A stretch of 64,000 bases of DNA from Brachionus manjavacas. Its lineage: Eukaryota > Rotifera > Eurotatoria > Ploima > Brachionidae. The position numbers and the translations under genes were made by a program. The first letter of the stretch is position 1. The number at the start of each line of letters is the position of its first letter. The DNA lies in contig JAHQIY010000014.1 in NCBI GenBank assembly GCA_019054805.1, positions 1,178,001 through 1,242,000 on the forward strand, in the 5' to 3' direction. Below are positions 45,048 through 57,483 of this stretch, one piece after another. The notes under the pieces are model-generated. The model was given only the letters and a program-made list of their open reading frames with translations, was not told where the DNA came from and did not search any database.

Positions 45048-47147
45048 ATGAGTGAAAAAGTATCGGTAAATTCTGAAACAAAGAACAAAAGCTCTCTCAA
45101 CAGACTGAAATATGATTTGGTAAGCAGCTTGTAAACAGCTTGAATCTTGTGTAGCCTATTTTTCGCGATACTCTAATAAATCTCGTCAAGCAACCCTAAA
45201 AGCGAAAAAAACTTGTTTCCAAGATATTCGAGCACTTGTAATCTCTACTAAAAAAATAAAACAATTCGAACAGGTTTAAACTTATTTTTTTAAATTAAAA
45301 AAAAGATAATTTTTGTAATTAAATAAGTGAGATTAGGTTTTTATGGTCAATTATTTTTGACATTTAGAAGAAAAAAAAGAAAAAAAATATTTCGGTCAAG
45401 CTTATTTGTTTAATAAAAAATTTTTATCCCACAATTTTATATCAAATTTCAGCTTTTAATCCTGGAAGTTCAATTAAATATTTAAATTTAAAGCTTTAAT
45501 TTCTCATGGCTCTACGAAGATTAAGTACGCGCAAGCGTAGATCCAAAGTCGTATGTCTTGGAAACTTGGCCAGCCCAAATTTTATCATTTTTCAAATCAT
45601 TTATTTTAGGAACATGTTGGATTTTCGAGTCTTCCTGAACAAGTTCACCGCAAAAGTCTCAAAAAAGGCTTCGAGTTTACTCTTCTAGTTGTGGGTGACT
45701 CGGGCATGGGCAAAAGTACTCTTGTAAATAGTCTTTTTATGACCGATCTTTATGCGGACAGAGTTCTGGACAAAGTTACAGGTATCTTTTAAATAATTGC
45801 TAGTTTTCTTTGGAATCTTTTATTAATAAAAAATAAAGATAAATATGAAAAAACTATATCTATTACAACCCGCACGGCTGAGCTTGAAGAAAAAGGTGTC
45901 AAATTGAAATTGACTGTAGTTGATACACCGGGTTTCGGTGATTCCCTCAATGCTTCTGAAAGGTTTTGTCTAATAAATAGAACAATTTGAAATAATTTTA
46001 AATTTTTATTAGTTGGAAGAAAATAGCTGAGTATGTTGATGAACAGTTTTATTCCTACTACACACACGAGTCCGGATGTGGCCTCGAAAGACGCCGACTC
46101 AACGACACCAGGGTTCATTGCTGTCTGTATTTTTTGCCACCTCATGTCCGAGGGTATTGTTTATTTTGGATTTTTTTAAATTCGATTTTTTAATAAATTA
46201 CTCAAGCTTGCGCCCAATTGATATAGAAACAATGAGATGTTTGCAGACTAGAGTGAACATTGTGCCTGTAATAGGCAAAGCAGATTCACTAACCAAATCT
46301 GAACTTGAAGCATTGAAAATTAAAGTAAAATTTATTTATTTGTTAAAATTTTAATAATTTAATATTTTCAAAAGATATTGAATGATATTGAAAGATATGA
46401 TATTAAAATTTATGAGTTTCCGGCTTGTGACTCTGATGATGATGAAGAATTTAAAAAAATAGATGAAAAAATTAAAGTAAACATCAATTATGGTAAAAAA
46501 ATAGCTGGAAATTTCAAAAATTTTAGAACTCAATTCCCTTTGGAATAATCGGAAGCAATACGGTAATGGAAGTTGGGGGCAAACGGATCAGGGGCAGGGC
46601 TTATCCATGGGGTATCATTGATATCGAGTCTGAGAGCTGTGATTTTTCTAAATTGAGAACTTTTTTATGCAGGTAAAAATTTGACAAACACCCTTTTATT
46701 AATTTAAAAATTTTTAAAAAATTTAAAATAAACAGTAGTCACATGCAGGACCTCAAAGACCTTACACATGATATCCACTATGAAAACTACAGAACTGAAC
46801 TAATAAAATCAACTACTCTTCGGGACAGTTCAAAAGAAAAGCATTCTAGAGATAACACTGAAAAATTACTTCAACAAAAAGAAGATGAATTGAAAAAACT
46901 GCAGGAATTGGTTTTTAAAATGCAGCAAAATATGACCAGCACCGATGAGCTGGATCAACGCAGGCAAAAATCTCTCAAAACCTTTGGGAAAAGTACATTC
47001 AATATAGCAAACACCAATTGCACAATTATTAAGCCCAAATCAAATGAGTTTTGTTCGGCGAACAAAAATACCTTAAATTATAATTTTAAACCCCAAACAA
47101 ATTTTCAAAATTTGAGCTCCTATCAAACGAGCTCAACTGCTATTTAA
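45048..47147 (+). CDS. Septin (SEPT2/SEPT4/5-like GTPase)
   Basis: Two alternative first exons fit: 45048-45119 ([13 protein letters not shown] start) and 45506-45550 ([14 protein letters not shown] start), both phase 0. Common exons: 45610-45781, 45839-45962, 46013-46153, 46207-46324, 46375-46476, 46527-46672, 46736-47147; all phases agree (428 or 419 aa). G1 P-loop [12 protein letters not shown]3 DTPGFGD, G4 GKAD, the polybasic start KSLKKGFEF and the septin unique element ([32 protein letters not shown]) are all present. A C-terminal coiled coil follows ([18 protein letters not shown]). Septins form GTP-bound hetero-oligomeric filaments at the cell cortex and cytokinetic ring. The subgroup cannot be fixed, but G-domain details fit the SEPT2/4/5 lineage (fly Sep1). 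G4 is GKAD rather than the common AKAD, which is conservative. Confidence 0.93.
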
Positions 47148-50100
47148 TAAAAATAAATTAATATAACCATTTATTGTTAACACCCACCGTTTCTTTTGTC
47201 AAAATTACTAAAATTAGAATAAACAAAGCTAGAACTTTTCAAACAAAATTAAACTTTTCTTTTTGAAGCTAATTAAATTTTTCGATTTAAATTTTGTGTA
47301 AATAAAAAGTAATTTTTTTTAAAGTTTTTAATTTTCCCCTTTTTTTTTCTAAAATTGATCCGATATTGTAAATGGGTCTGGATTTTGTTGTTTTAAGCAA
47401 GTAAAAATATTGATTCAAATTTTGAGGAAATTTAAATTTAGTTGATTTTGACATGGAGAAATCTTAATTAAGTTTCCGCGAATGCCGGAAAAAGCACAAA
47501 TAATAAATTCTACATTTTTTAAAATTTTTTTCGTGCCTGAATCAAACACATTTTTAATCTTGTTAAGCAGTTTATGTAGGATTTAGTTATAGACAGTATT
47601 AGGTGAGCGAACGCATCAAGCTTTAGTTTACGAGAATTAATTTTGATATTTTCATATTCAAATCAATTCTTTTCATAATAAGTTTTAATTTTGTTTAGTA
47701 GAAATTATTTTTCTTATTGTTTGAATATTAAAAATAAATTATTCAGCGGGGTTGGAGAAAAAAATTTTATTTTAGATAATCAAATTTGTTTTCTGATCTG
47801 AGAGCTTTTTTTTTGTTAATAGAATAATAAATTTTTTAGATCCTTTTCGCTATAGAATGCCAAAGGATTAGTAAAATTTTGAACTTGGAGTAAATGACTA
47901 AGAGTCTAATTATGCAAAATTATACTTTAAACAATTTTAATTTAATTTTTAAGAGCTGGAATATAATGGTTTAATTTTGTGGAAAAGTTAATCTTCAAAA
48001 ATTAATTTCAAAATGGCAAATTAATTTTTAGATTATGAGCCTTCGAATAGCATGAAAATGAAATGCTTCAAACATTTTGTTAAATGTCTTGATTAAAAAT
48101 AGATGAAAAGAGTGACAAACAAAATCAGTTTCACACTGAGCCAAAAATAATCAAAAAAATGTATTAAAAAATTAATTATTGTTTTTATTTTAAAATCAAA
48201 ATGATAATATAGAGGAAATTATTTTTTAATGCAGTACATGAATAAATTTGGTTTTTACTTTTTGCTTCATCAGCTGACAATTCATTATTTACGCTCTGGT
48301 TTCTATTTAAGTTTAGAACAAAATTGCCAACCAAGAGTGGGTTAATATTTTAATCTGGTTAAACATTTTATAACCGATTTGTTCATTGTTGCTAATGACT
48401 GACTGCTTTTTGAAAATCAATTTTATAAAAAACATATTTTAGTTCTATTTACTTAATCATTTATTATATCAAATGATTATTGTGTTTAATTTTTGTCAAA
48501 ATAATAAGTTTCAAAATCAATTCACATCAAAGTCAATTTTATTATTAATTCAAATTTAAATAAATACTACGAAATGAGACAACATTTTTTATATTTTAAC
48601 TATTTAAAAATTTATTTCTTAATTAGCAATAATTATTTTTTAAGTTAAATTCAAGGCAAAAATTTCTTCTAATAAATCCAGATTTTAATGACGCAATAAA
48701 ATAAAAATTAATCTTAATACAACCTTTTTTTTATTCAAGATAATGAATTTTGCTAAAGCACAGTTTAAGATTGTTTTTCTTACGAGAAGATAAAACAACC
48801 TAATCATTTTGTGTACCTACACAAAATCTATTGAGAAAGACTGTATATTAAGTCATATTGCAAAATCTTTATAAAAGATAAAAGAGCGAAAGTGTAGACA
48901 TTATGGTGCGAGCGAAAATACTCCTCTTGAAAAAAATGTAAAAAATTTCAAATTAAGGTTCACTTGAAATATCGAAAATGCTAATTATCAAATTCTTAAA
49001 AATACCAAAATTATACCGGCGCCTTTGAACGCTTTCTAGTTACGTAACAAAAACAAACATACATCTAAACATTTACATTATTATATGTCAAAATGCACGA
49101 TACATAAAGATATGTAATTGAATTAATGTGATTCTAAGTTCTTTTCATAAAATGATAAATTCTCTCTCAACTCTTTTTTTTATGATTCTTACTCTATTTA
49201 ATCATTATTATAAACTAAATTATTTTAATCATAATTTTTATCTTTTATTTCATTGATTTAGCCCAACACAAAAAAATAAAGTTATCAATTAAAGTGTATT
49301 TTTTTGGTATTTTTTTGATGAAAAAGAATTTTGTTGTTGCCAAAACATTAATGCATTCTCTAAGGTGTTTGAACGGAGGCGGAATTTCGAAAACTATTGC
49401 ACAACAGATCAATTAAATTAGGAATTTAATGTGACCAAGCGGAACCTACTCGCATCGAATTCAATTCAAAATTCTTCCTCCGGCTAATTCCTTTTGGATT
49501 TATTTTAGTTTAAAAATTAAATTCGCCCACAAAACAAGCTCTAATTGAAGTTTTCAGAATTTTTTAAATTTTAAAGCAAATATTTTCAGATTAATAAATT
49601 GTGACTAAGCGGTAACTAAAGTTTATTAGTGATAATCATTTTTTTTTAAATATGCGAAATTATTCAAGTATTTTATTTTGAAGAGCTAAGTTTATGGAAT
49701 TTTTTCATTCAAATTCTATAAACATTTTTTAAGTAGATTTTTCGATAAAAATGAATTTTAAACAAATCTTGTTCACTAGACAACCAGCAATGGGTGTCAC
49801 TCTCTTTTGACTCTTGCCACTAAAAGCAATAGATTCAGATAAGTAGAGAAAAAAAATATTTTCTCTCTTTGAAAAAAATTAATTTAATCAATTTTTAGTA
49901 GAAAATTTTAATTAATTTTTTTTTTAATTTTCAATTTAATTATTTTCAGTAAATCTTAAAATAATCAAAACATATGCACAAAAAGCACCGGTGTTTAGCA
50001 ATAAGATAAAAGATGAAAGATAGCTACATATCAAAGGGTTCAAATGGACCAAAAATGGTAATTATTTTAGACATTTTTTTAAATTTACTTGGCCACAATT

Positions 50101-50489
50101 GCTAAGAAAAATTTTTGATTTTTATCTATCTATATGTGAAAACAATGACACCTACGCCGAATAATTCCAAGGTTTAATAAAGTGGGTTGTATAGCTGAAC
50201 TGATCTTGGCAACATTTAAATCATTAATTTTGTTCATTTTGATTCGTGATGTCAGCTGATATCTTCTTACAGTTTGTACACAAATGTTCTCTCTTCATAG
50301 CATACAAACTTAAATTAGTTTTTTATTTTTTCATTAAGAAAAAACTTGGAAAAGATGCGTCTAAACGAAGCATTTACACTAGAAAATGCGTTCACTTAAT
50401 CTTTGAATAAATTTTATTTTAAAATTTTGTTTAGAATTTTTATTATTTTAAAAATATTCTTTGAAAACAAACAACATTAGGTTGATATA
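47148..50489. other. Long AT-rich intergenic region
   Basis: No gene recognised in 3.3 kb. A short motif GTGAC(C/T)AAGCGG occurs twice (about 49431 and 49600), and a weak inverted similarity involving GGAGGCGGAATTTCGAA lies near 49374-49495. Either may be a trace of a small decayed element. It probably includes the RSK promoter. Confidence 0.5.
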
Positions 50490-53400
50490 ATGCCATTAGC
50501 AGGCTTAAGCGATCCGTTTCTCAAAATTCAAATCAGACATGATTACAACTTAGACGTAAGTATTTTCTTGGTTTACCTGTTCTCGGCACTTGAGAGCTTT
50601 TTGAAGTCTTAGTCTCACAATTTTTTTTTTTGCCATTTTAAATATCGATTTAAAAAAATTAGAAATTATAATTTTTTATTATTATATAAGAATAAAAAAG
50701 ACGAAAATTTTCTACATTTTTTTTCATTCATTTTGTTCCTCCGTCTAATTCAAACATTACGTAATTTATCTATTTTTGTCTTTGTAGCAAAACGAATCAT
50801 CATCATCATCGTCAACAAACGATGAAGAAGACACTGTCCATGGCAAAAAGAAATTAATTGAGGCCAAAATGCAGCAGACAAAGCCTGATATGAACAATAA
50901 CTTGTTGAATAATGACGAAAATTTCGAGTACCAAGAGTACGATGCCGAGACCCAGCACGAAACTGAAATTGAGATAAAAAACATAACCAAAGAGGGTTCC
51001 GACAAGCCGACTCCATCTCATTTTGAGCTTTTAAAGGTGCTCGGCGAGGGCTCGTTCGGCAAAGTATTCCTAGTGCGTAAAATAACACAACCGGACGCCG
51101 GAACTCTATATGCAATGAAAGTACTGAAGAAAGCAACTCTTAAAGGTGAAAAATTGTCTTTATTTGTTTATTTTTTTATTAGGTTTTTTTTATTAAAAAT
51201 TTTATGAAAATTTTTTTTAAATTAATTTTGTTGTTTTTGTTGATTTAAGTCAGGGATCGTGAGAGGACTAAAATGGAAAGAAACATTTTGGCAAGCATCA
51301 ATCATCCGTTCATAGTTCGACTGCACTATGCATTTCAGACCGAGGGCAAGCTTTATTTGGTCTTGGATTTTTTGCGCGGTGGAGACCTGTTCGGCCGCCT
51401 GGCCAAGGAAATCATGTTCACTGAACAAGACGTCAAATTTTACATGGCCGAGCTGGTTCTAGCACTCGATCACTTGCACTCACTTGGTATTATTTACCGC
51501 GATCTAAAGCCTGAAAAGTATTTAATAAAATTTAGAAAAAAAATTTTTTTTTTTTTAATTTTTATTTAATTTTTCTCAAGTATTTTGTTGGACTATGATG
51601 GTCACATAGCGTTGACTGACTTTGGTCTGAGTAAAGAGTCTGTGTTCAAAGAAGAGGATAGAACCTTTAGTTTTTGCGGCACTGTAGAGTACATGGCGCC
51701 AGAAGTGGTGAGCCGCAAGGGTCATACCCATGTCTGTGACTGGTGGTCGCTGGGAGTTTTGATGTTCGAAATGCTCGTCGGCACACTACCCTTCTCGAAC
51801 AAGGACCGCAAGCAAACAATGACACAAATACTGCGCGCCAAGCTCAGGATGCCAGAATTTTTGAGTGCCGAGGCGCAGTCTCTGCTTCGCGCCTTGTTCA
51901 AGCGAAATCCCATCAATAGACTTGGAGCTGGACCCATGGGCTCAAAGGAAATAAAAATTCATCCATTTTTTGCCCAAATTGACTGGGAAAAATTGTACAG
52001 AAAAGAAATAAGTCCGCCATACAAACCTACCGTCCATTCGGATGAAACCTATTACTTTGACCGCGAGTTCACCTCGCGTACTCCTCGTGACTCGCCCGGC
52101 GCGCCGTTGAACAGTGCCGGTCACGAACTTTTCCGCGGTTTTAGTTTTGTAGCACCTATTATTTACAGTGAAACAAACAGCAATAATAGTGCCAATAATA
52201 CGCTGATATCTTCATCGTCGTCCAACTCGTCGTTTAACTCAATCTCCAAGCAGCAACAGACCGAAATGCCACCACCGATGGTACCTCCACTTCCAAAAGA
52301 TATCAGCCAAAAAAATATTCAAGCCATTAGAGAAAACTTGAGCCGTATTAGCCTCATTAAATTGGACAAGTTCGAAGATGAATATGTCATAAAAGAAGTA
52401 GATTTCCTTTCATTTTAATTTTCAATTTTTTATTAATAAACTTATTTTTTTAAACTAGAAAATAAACTCCGGTTCGTATAGTGTGTGCCATAAATGTCTT
52501 CATAAAAAAACAATGACCGAATTCGCGGTCAAAATAATGAACATATTGCAAAAGGACCCTCAAGAAGAAATTGAGATATTGCTGCGACATAGTTTCCATA
52601 CCAACATAGTATCATGTAGAGATGTAATTATTTTTTTTTTTAATTATTAATTGGATTTACATAATTCCCGAAAAAATGATTAGCAAAAGTTTGATCAAAG
52701 ATCAAATATTAGAAGTAACTTGGCCACGTTTGCCAAGTGAAATCTCTTTTTAGAGTGTTTTTTTTTTCTTTTTACTTTTCAACCACACCTGTTAATTTAA
52801 ATTTTAAATCAACACTAAAAGCAATTAAATTAAATAGTTTCCAAAACTGTAAATTTAGTTTTTTCTTGCTGATTCATGTGATCATGTGCCAATAATGAAT
52901 TCATTGAATTAAAAATTCACCAAAAATTTGCTTTAATTAATATTAAAATTTTTCTTTTTTGCATAAATAAATAATGAACAAAAAACTTGTTTTTCTTTTT
53001 TAATTCGGGAATTACTTATAAAGACAAATTTGAATTAAAAAAATTATATTTTAGATATTTCTGAATGGTTCAAAGGTTTATCTAGTTCTAGAGTTATGTT
53101 CAGGCGGTGAATTACTAGATAAAATAATAGCTAAAAAGTGTTTAACTGAGCGAGAAGCAGCTCAAATTCTAAAGGTAATCGTTAACGCAGTGGAATACCT
53201 GCATCGACAAGGCGTTGTGCATCGAGATCTGAAGCCATCCAACATCCTGTATGCAGACAATGGCGATAGACCCGAGTCACTAAGGATAATAGATTTCGGT
53301 TTTGCCAAGCAATTGCGCGATGCCAACGGTCTCTTGATGACTCCGTGTTACACTGCTCACTATGCAGCTCCGGAGGTCTTGAAAAAACAAGGATATGACG

Positions 53401-53888
53401 CTGCATGCGATATTTGGTCTCTAGGTGTCCTATTATACATTATGCTTTCAGGGTAGCATTTTAGATTAAAAAAAATTAAAATTTTAAAACTATTTATTAA
53501 AAGAAAAATGCCATTTAAAATGTCGCCAGGGGACTCTAGCGAGGAATTGTTATCACAAATTGGTGATTCAAAGCTCAATTTTGAGCATGGAAATTGGAAA
53601 TTTGTGTCCAATGAAGCCAAGGATTTAGTGCGAAAAATGCTCAACTTGGATCCAAGAATGAGAATTAGCGCTTACAGTATTCAAAGACACAGTTGGCTGA
53701 GCAACATTGATAGTCTACCTGATTTTAAATTGTCTATTCAAGATGGCGAAAGTGTTAAGGGTGCTTTGGCGGCAGCTTTCAAGCTTTTTAGCCCAGAGAA
53801 CATGCTCGGACCGATGCTTAATTTATCGCCGGTTGTTAGCTCCAGCTTGGCAAAGCGGCGAGCTAACAAATTAAACTCGAATGTGTGA
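50490..53888 (+). CDS. RPS6KA: p90 ribosomal S6 kinase (RSK), two kinase domains
   Basis: Seven exons with consistent phases: 50490-50555, 50788-51145, 51250-51517, 51581-52397, 52459-52623, 53055-53452, 53504-53888 (818 aa; human RSK2 is 740). It starts MPLAGLSDP like vertebrate RSKs. N-terminal AGC kinase: [29 protein letters not shown] and activation loop [12 protein letters not shown] (PDK1 site). The linker has the hydrophobic motif [10 protein letters not shown]-terminal CaMK-type kinase: [23 protein letters not shown] and [12 protein letters not shown] with the ERK-site Thr. The tail LAKRRANK resembles the ERK docking motif. RSK acts downstream of ERK and PDK1 on translation, transcription and survival targets. 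Oddities: the second kinase glycine loop reads INSGSYSV where human has IGVGSYSV, and the linker has a long Ser/Asn insert. The vertebrate PDZ-binding end is absent. Confidence 0.95.
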
Positions 53889-56282
53889 GTAAGAATCGAC
53901 AAAATGACATGCACATAAAAAAAGTTTATTAAACACTTATAAAAAAAAGAACAAAATTATTGATAATATTGTCTTTTTTCATACTTTGGAATTTTTTTTT
54001 TATTGTTTATTAAAAATTTGATTTTATTCTTTTATAAGTATGCCAAGAAAATAAAAATCCATTTTATTTTATCTTAAAAAAAAACTTTTTGCACCGATTA
54101 ACGAATATTTTGATTATTTTTTTTTATCGGGTCTCATCACGAAATGCTTTGAATTGTGTTGCTTTTTTTTTTCTATTTATTTTAGCAATTTTATTTTAAT
54201 ACTGTTATTATTTCCCTTCCTGTTTCTCTAAATCTTATATAAATAAAAGTTTGTTATTATTAAAAAATGACTTTTTTAATAAATTTATCAGACATTTTTC
54301 TAGATTGTGTTTCCAAAATTGAATTTTTGATAAATCAAAATCTCCATTATTGATTTAAATTGATTAAATTTTTTTTAATATTAGCGAAATCAATATGTTT
54401 CACTTGAAAATCCAATCAGCCTTAAATTAACTTAATGTATTTTTATTTCTATTTTTAATTCAAATTTTCTAAATTTCCATTTTTTAATTTATAATCGATG
54501 ATCGATGTGCTTAAAAAATTAAATTTTACTAGCCAATTTTATAGAATTGATTGCAAACGATAAAAATAGTATTTTGTTGGAACTTTTTATGATAACTAAA
54601 TAGTTTTGATGAAATTGAGTTTATTTTTTTAACAATATTAGGAATTACCCAACATAAATAAATAAATTTAAGTTTGAAACTTTGGTTTAATTCTAAATTC
54701 AATCTAAATTGAAGTAATTATTATTTGTTTGAATTGTTTGTTTTAGATTTTAAAATTTAAGTGAATATTTTTAATTTTTTTTAAAACAAAAGAGCAGAAG
54801 AAAGTGATTCACTAATTTATTAATATATTGAAAATTAATCTGTATTTTTTTTCAAATAAAAAAAATTTGAATGAAAAAAGTTGCTAAATCGTGTTAAAAT
54901 TTTCAAAAATTTCCAATGTTCAAATTTAAATCTAAATAGATTATTTGAATACTCCATTTATGATTTTTTCTCAATTAAGCACAATTAGAGTAGTTGAGAA
55001 CAAAAAAAGAATATAAGGATGTTTTAATTGTACATTAATTGTTTAATTTTGCCAGAAATCCTGCTTTTAAATTTTTAAAAATAAAAATCTAAAAAATTTC
55101 AATTTTTTTGGAATCGATCAATTCCACTAATTTTAGTTAAAAAAATAAAAACTTGCTTAGTTTTTATGTGAAAATAGCGTTGTTTGCTTAATAAAACCGA
55201 TTATCAATATAGAAAACATTTTAAATTCAAGTGTTTGTTTATTTGAAAAAATGAAAAAAAATATATTTTATTGTTTCACTTAAAGAATCATCTTTTTTTG
55301 TTCATTATGGTAGAAATAATTTAGAAACATGTTTCTTAGGCTTATTTAATTTTTAAAAATCATTCATTCAATTTCAAAAAAAAATATTTCACTTTTTTAT
55401 TAAAAAAATATGATTTTAAACGAGCTGAAAAAATTATCCTGTACTAAATTTTTTTTTTGGTTAATTTATTATTTTTGAGAGAATTTAAAAAAATTTTCAA
55501 ACAGCATCAAATAATCATTTGATGAAAAGAGTAATTTTTATCAAGTTGCTTCCTAATCAAGAAAATGTCACGCTCTTTATGAACACCATTTCTACAAGTG
55601 GTTAGGTAAGATAAATTAAGCAATTAGTTCGATGCGAAATTCAGACACGAAAACCCTTAAGAAAATTCCTCAAGTAACAATTTATTAATTCTCCTGAAGG
55701 TCTAGTTTGTCTATAATCTCAAATCTATATAATTTTTGCATAAACATGTGCTTCTTGGATTTATTTAAGGGTGTTGGAAAAATTTTATCTGCTTTCACAA
55801 CAAGAACATTACTAACTAAATTGATGTTCTCATCATTTAATTTTCAAAATTATTTTCAAAAGTTTGTATTAAAATGGCAACAATTTCCTTTTTAGTAATC
55901 AAAATACTCTAAATAAATACAAATGTTGATGTCATAGAACAGACTGTAGCCTGGTATTTGCTCTTCAAATGTGTTATCTCAAGTGATTTGATTGCAAAAC
56001 AAAAACTTAAAGGAAGCTTGTTAAAATTTTGTTCAATTAGCTTTCAGTTGATATAATCGATTTTACATTCAATTTAAACAAATTTAAACTCTCATTTATT
56101 TTAAACAGAATATTTTATTTCTCATTTTTTATTGTTATTCAATGGAATATTTTAAGATAATCTAAATTTTTGATTTTATCTATTTTGTTTTTATCATTCT
56201 GAAAAAAAAACAAAAATTTGATTTGAATTTTAATTAATTTATTAAATTTAGAAAAATGCTTAAAACTTAAAATTATTAAGAG
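53889..56282. other. AT-rich intergenic region
   Basis: No gene or clear repeat in 2.4 kb. An in-frame open stretch near 55707-55895 lacks any family signature and is treated as chance. Confidence 0.5.
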
Positions 56283-57323
56283 ATGCATAATTTAACTTCG
56301 AATCATTCAGTAATTGGTCACGGTCATGAGCATGACCCAACGATGGACTTTTTGGACATAACGATGAGAATGGCGAACCTCTTGGCCCAGATATTCTATT
56401 TTGTGGCCGTGATATTTCTAAAAGATCTGCAGTGCCTTCCCCAAGTGCCCATGCATCACACCAACGCCATAGGTCTAATTAATGCAATTCATTACTGTTT
56501 TTGGATCCAAGCCGATGAGCCAAATTTTGCCAGTGATTTTTTAAACGAGTTTTTTTGTACTTTGTCTGAAGTGCTTTGGGCAGTGACAAAATATGCGCGG
56601 GCCTACTCCATTTTAGCTGTAGCTGTATTCCGCTACATCGGCGTGACTAGGCTAACTTTGTACAAAAAAATGACTTCAGTTAAAATTATTATTTTTTCTA
56701 TTTTGATCAACTGGCTAATAGCAGCAGTTATTTTTCTAGTTTCTAAATTTTCTGCCAAAACAACTCATGGAACTATCTACTGCTACGATGGCTACTCATC
56801 TAACAGAGAACACAATTTGCTGTATTTTTTCCTAACTTCTTTATTTGGCTACGCGTTGCCATTGATTCTAGTCACAGTTTTCTACGCACTAATTCAAATT
56901 AAGCTGGTAAAATTATCAAAACATTTGAACCATGTGGAACACAATTCCAGAATGAAAATTTCGGCTCTAGAGGCCGAAGATTCGACTTGCCATAGAGAAA
57001 TGAAAAAAGAAGAGCACAAGTCTCATGTAAAAATGCACAAAAAAGAGAAAAAGCTGGCCCACCAATTTATTGTAATTAATGGTCTAGAATTTTGCAGCAT
57101 GGTATTTTTTATGATGTTATCTTTGAACAATTTGTTTCCAAATTTAAACTTTAATTTCTATTTTTTACGACAATTGTTCCGGATTGTAAATTTATGCTTT
57201 CAAACAGCAATTCCAATCACTTCCCTCCTGTTTCATCCACATCAAAATCTAGACCTTAAAATTCGTTTTAATCAATTGAAAAATTATTTTGTCATTAATC
57301 AATTCTTTTTTAAGCAGAAATAA
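56283..57323 (+). CDS. Orphan rhodopsin-like G protein-coupled receptor
   Basis: Intronless, 346 aa, ATG at 56283. Seven hydrophobic segments can be placed: about residues 30-48, 60-76, 88-120, 132-152, 178-210, 262-286 and 300-318. TM3 begins with Cys (FFCTLSEVLW) and ends in FRYIGV, the position of the usual DRY motif; a partner Cys lies in the second extracellular loop (TIYCYDG). The third intracellular loop is long, basic and rich in His (ending KKEKKLAH). TM7 reads AIPITSLLFHP in place of NPxxY. The short N-terminus has NLTSNHS, with two N-glycosylation sequons, and a His cluster (HGHEHD). This fits a divergent class A receptor, perhaps of a lineage-specific family. Ligand and coupling are unknown. 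An acceptor-like AAG lies directly before the ATG. Confidence 0.75.
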   Translation: MHNLTSNHSVIGHGHEHDPTMDFLDITMRMANLLAQIFYFVAVIFLKDLQCLPQVPMHHTNAIGLINAIHYCFWIQADEPNFASDFLNEFFCTLSEVLWAVTKYARAYSILAVAVFRYIGVTRLTLYKKMTSVKIIIFSILINWLIAAVIFLVSKFSAKTTHGTIYCYDGYSSNREHNLLYFFLTSLFGYALPLILVTVFYALIQIKLVKLSKHLNHVEHNSRMKISALEAEDSTCHREMKKEEHKSHVKMHKKEKKLAHQFIVINGLEFCSMVFFMMLSLNNLFPNLNFNFYFLRQLFRIVNLCFQTAIPITSLLFHPHQNLDLKIRFNQLKNYFVINQFFFKQK

Positions 57324-57483
57324 ACTATTCAAAATTGTATGTTTTAATTGTGAATTGTTAAAAATATATTTTTTATTAAGAAATTTAAATACTGATAAAA
57401 TTTTTGAAAAATTAGAAATTGATTGCACAATATGCCACAAATGAAGTTGTTTTTTAAGCTAAAGCTTTACTTAAATTCAAACA

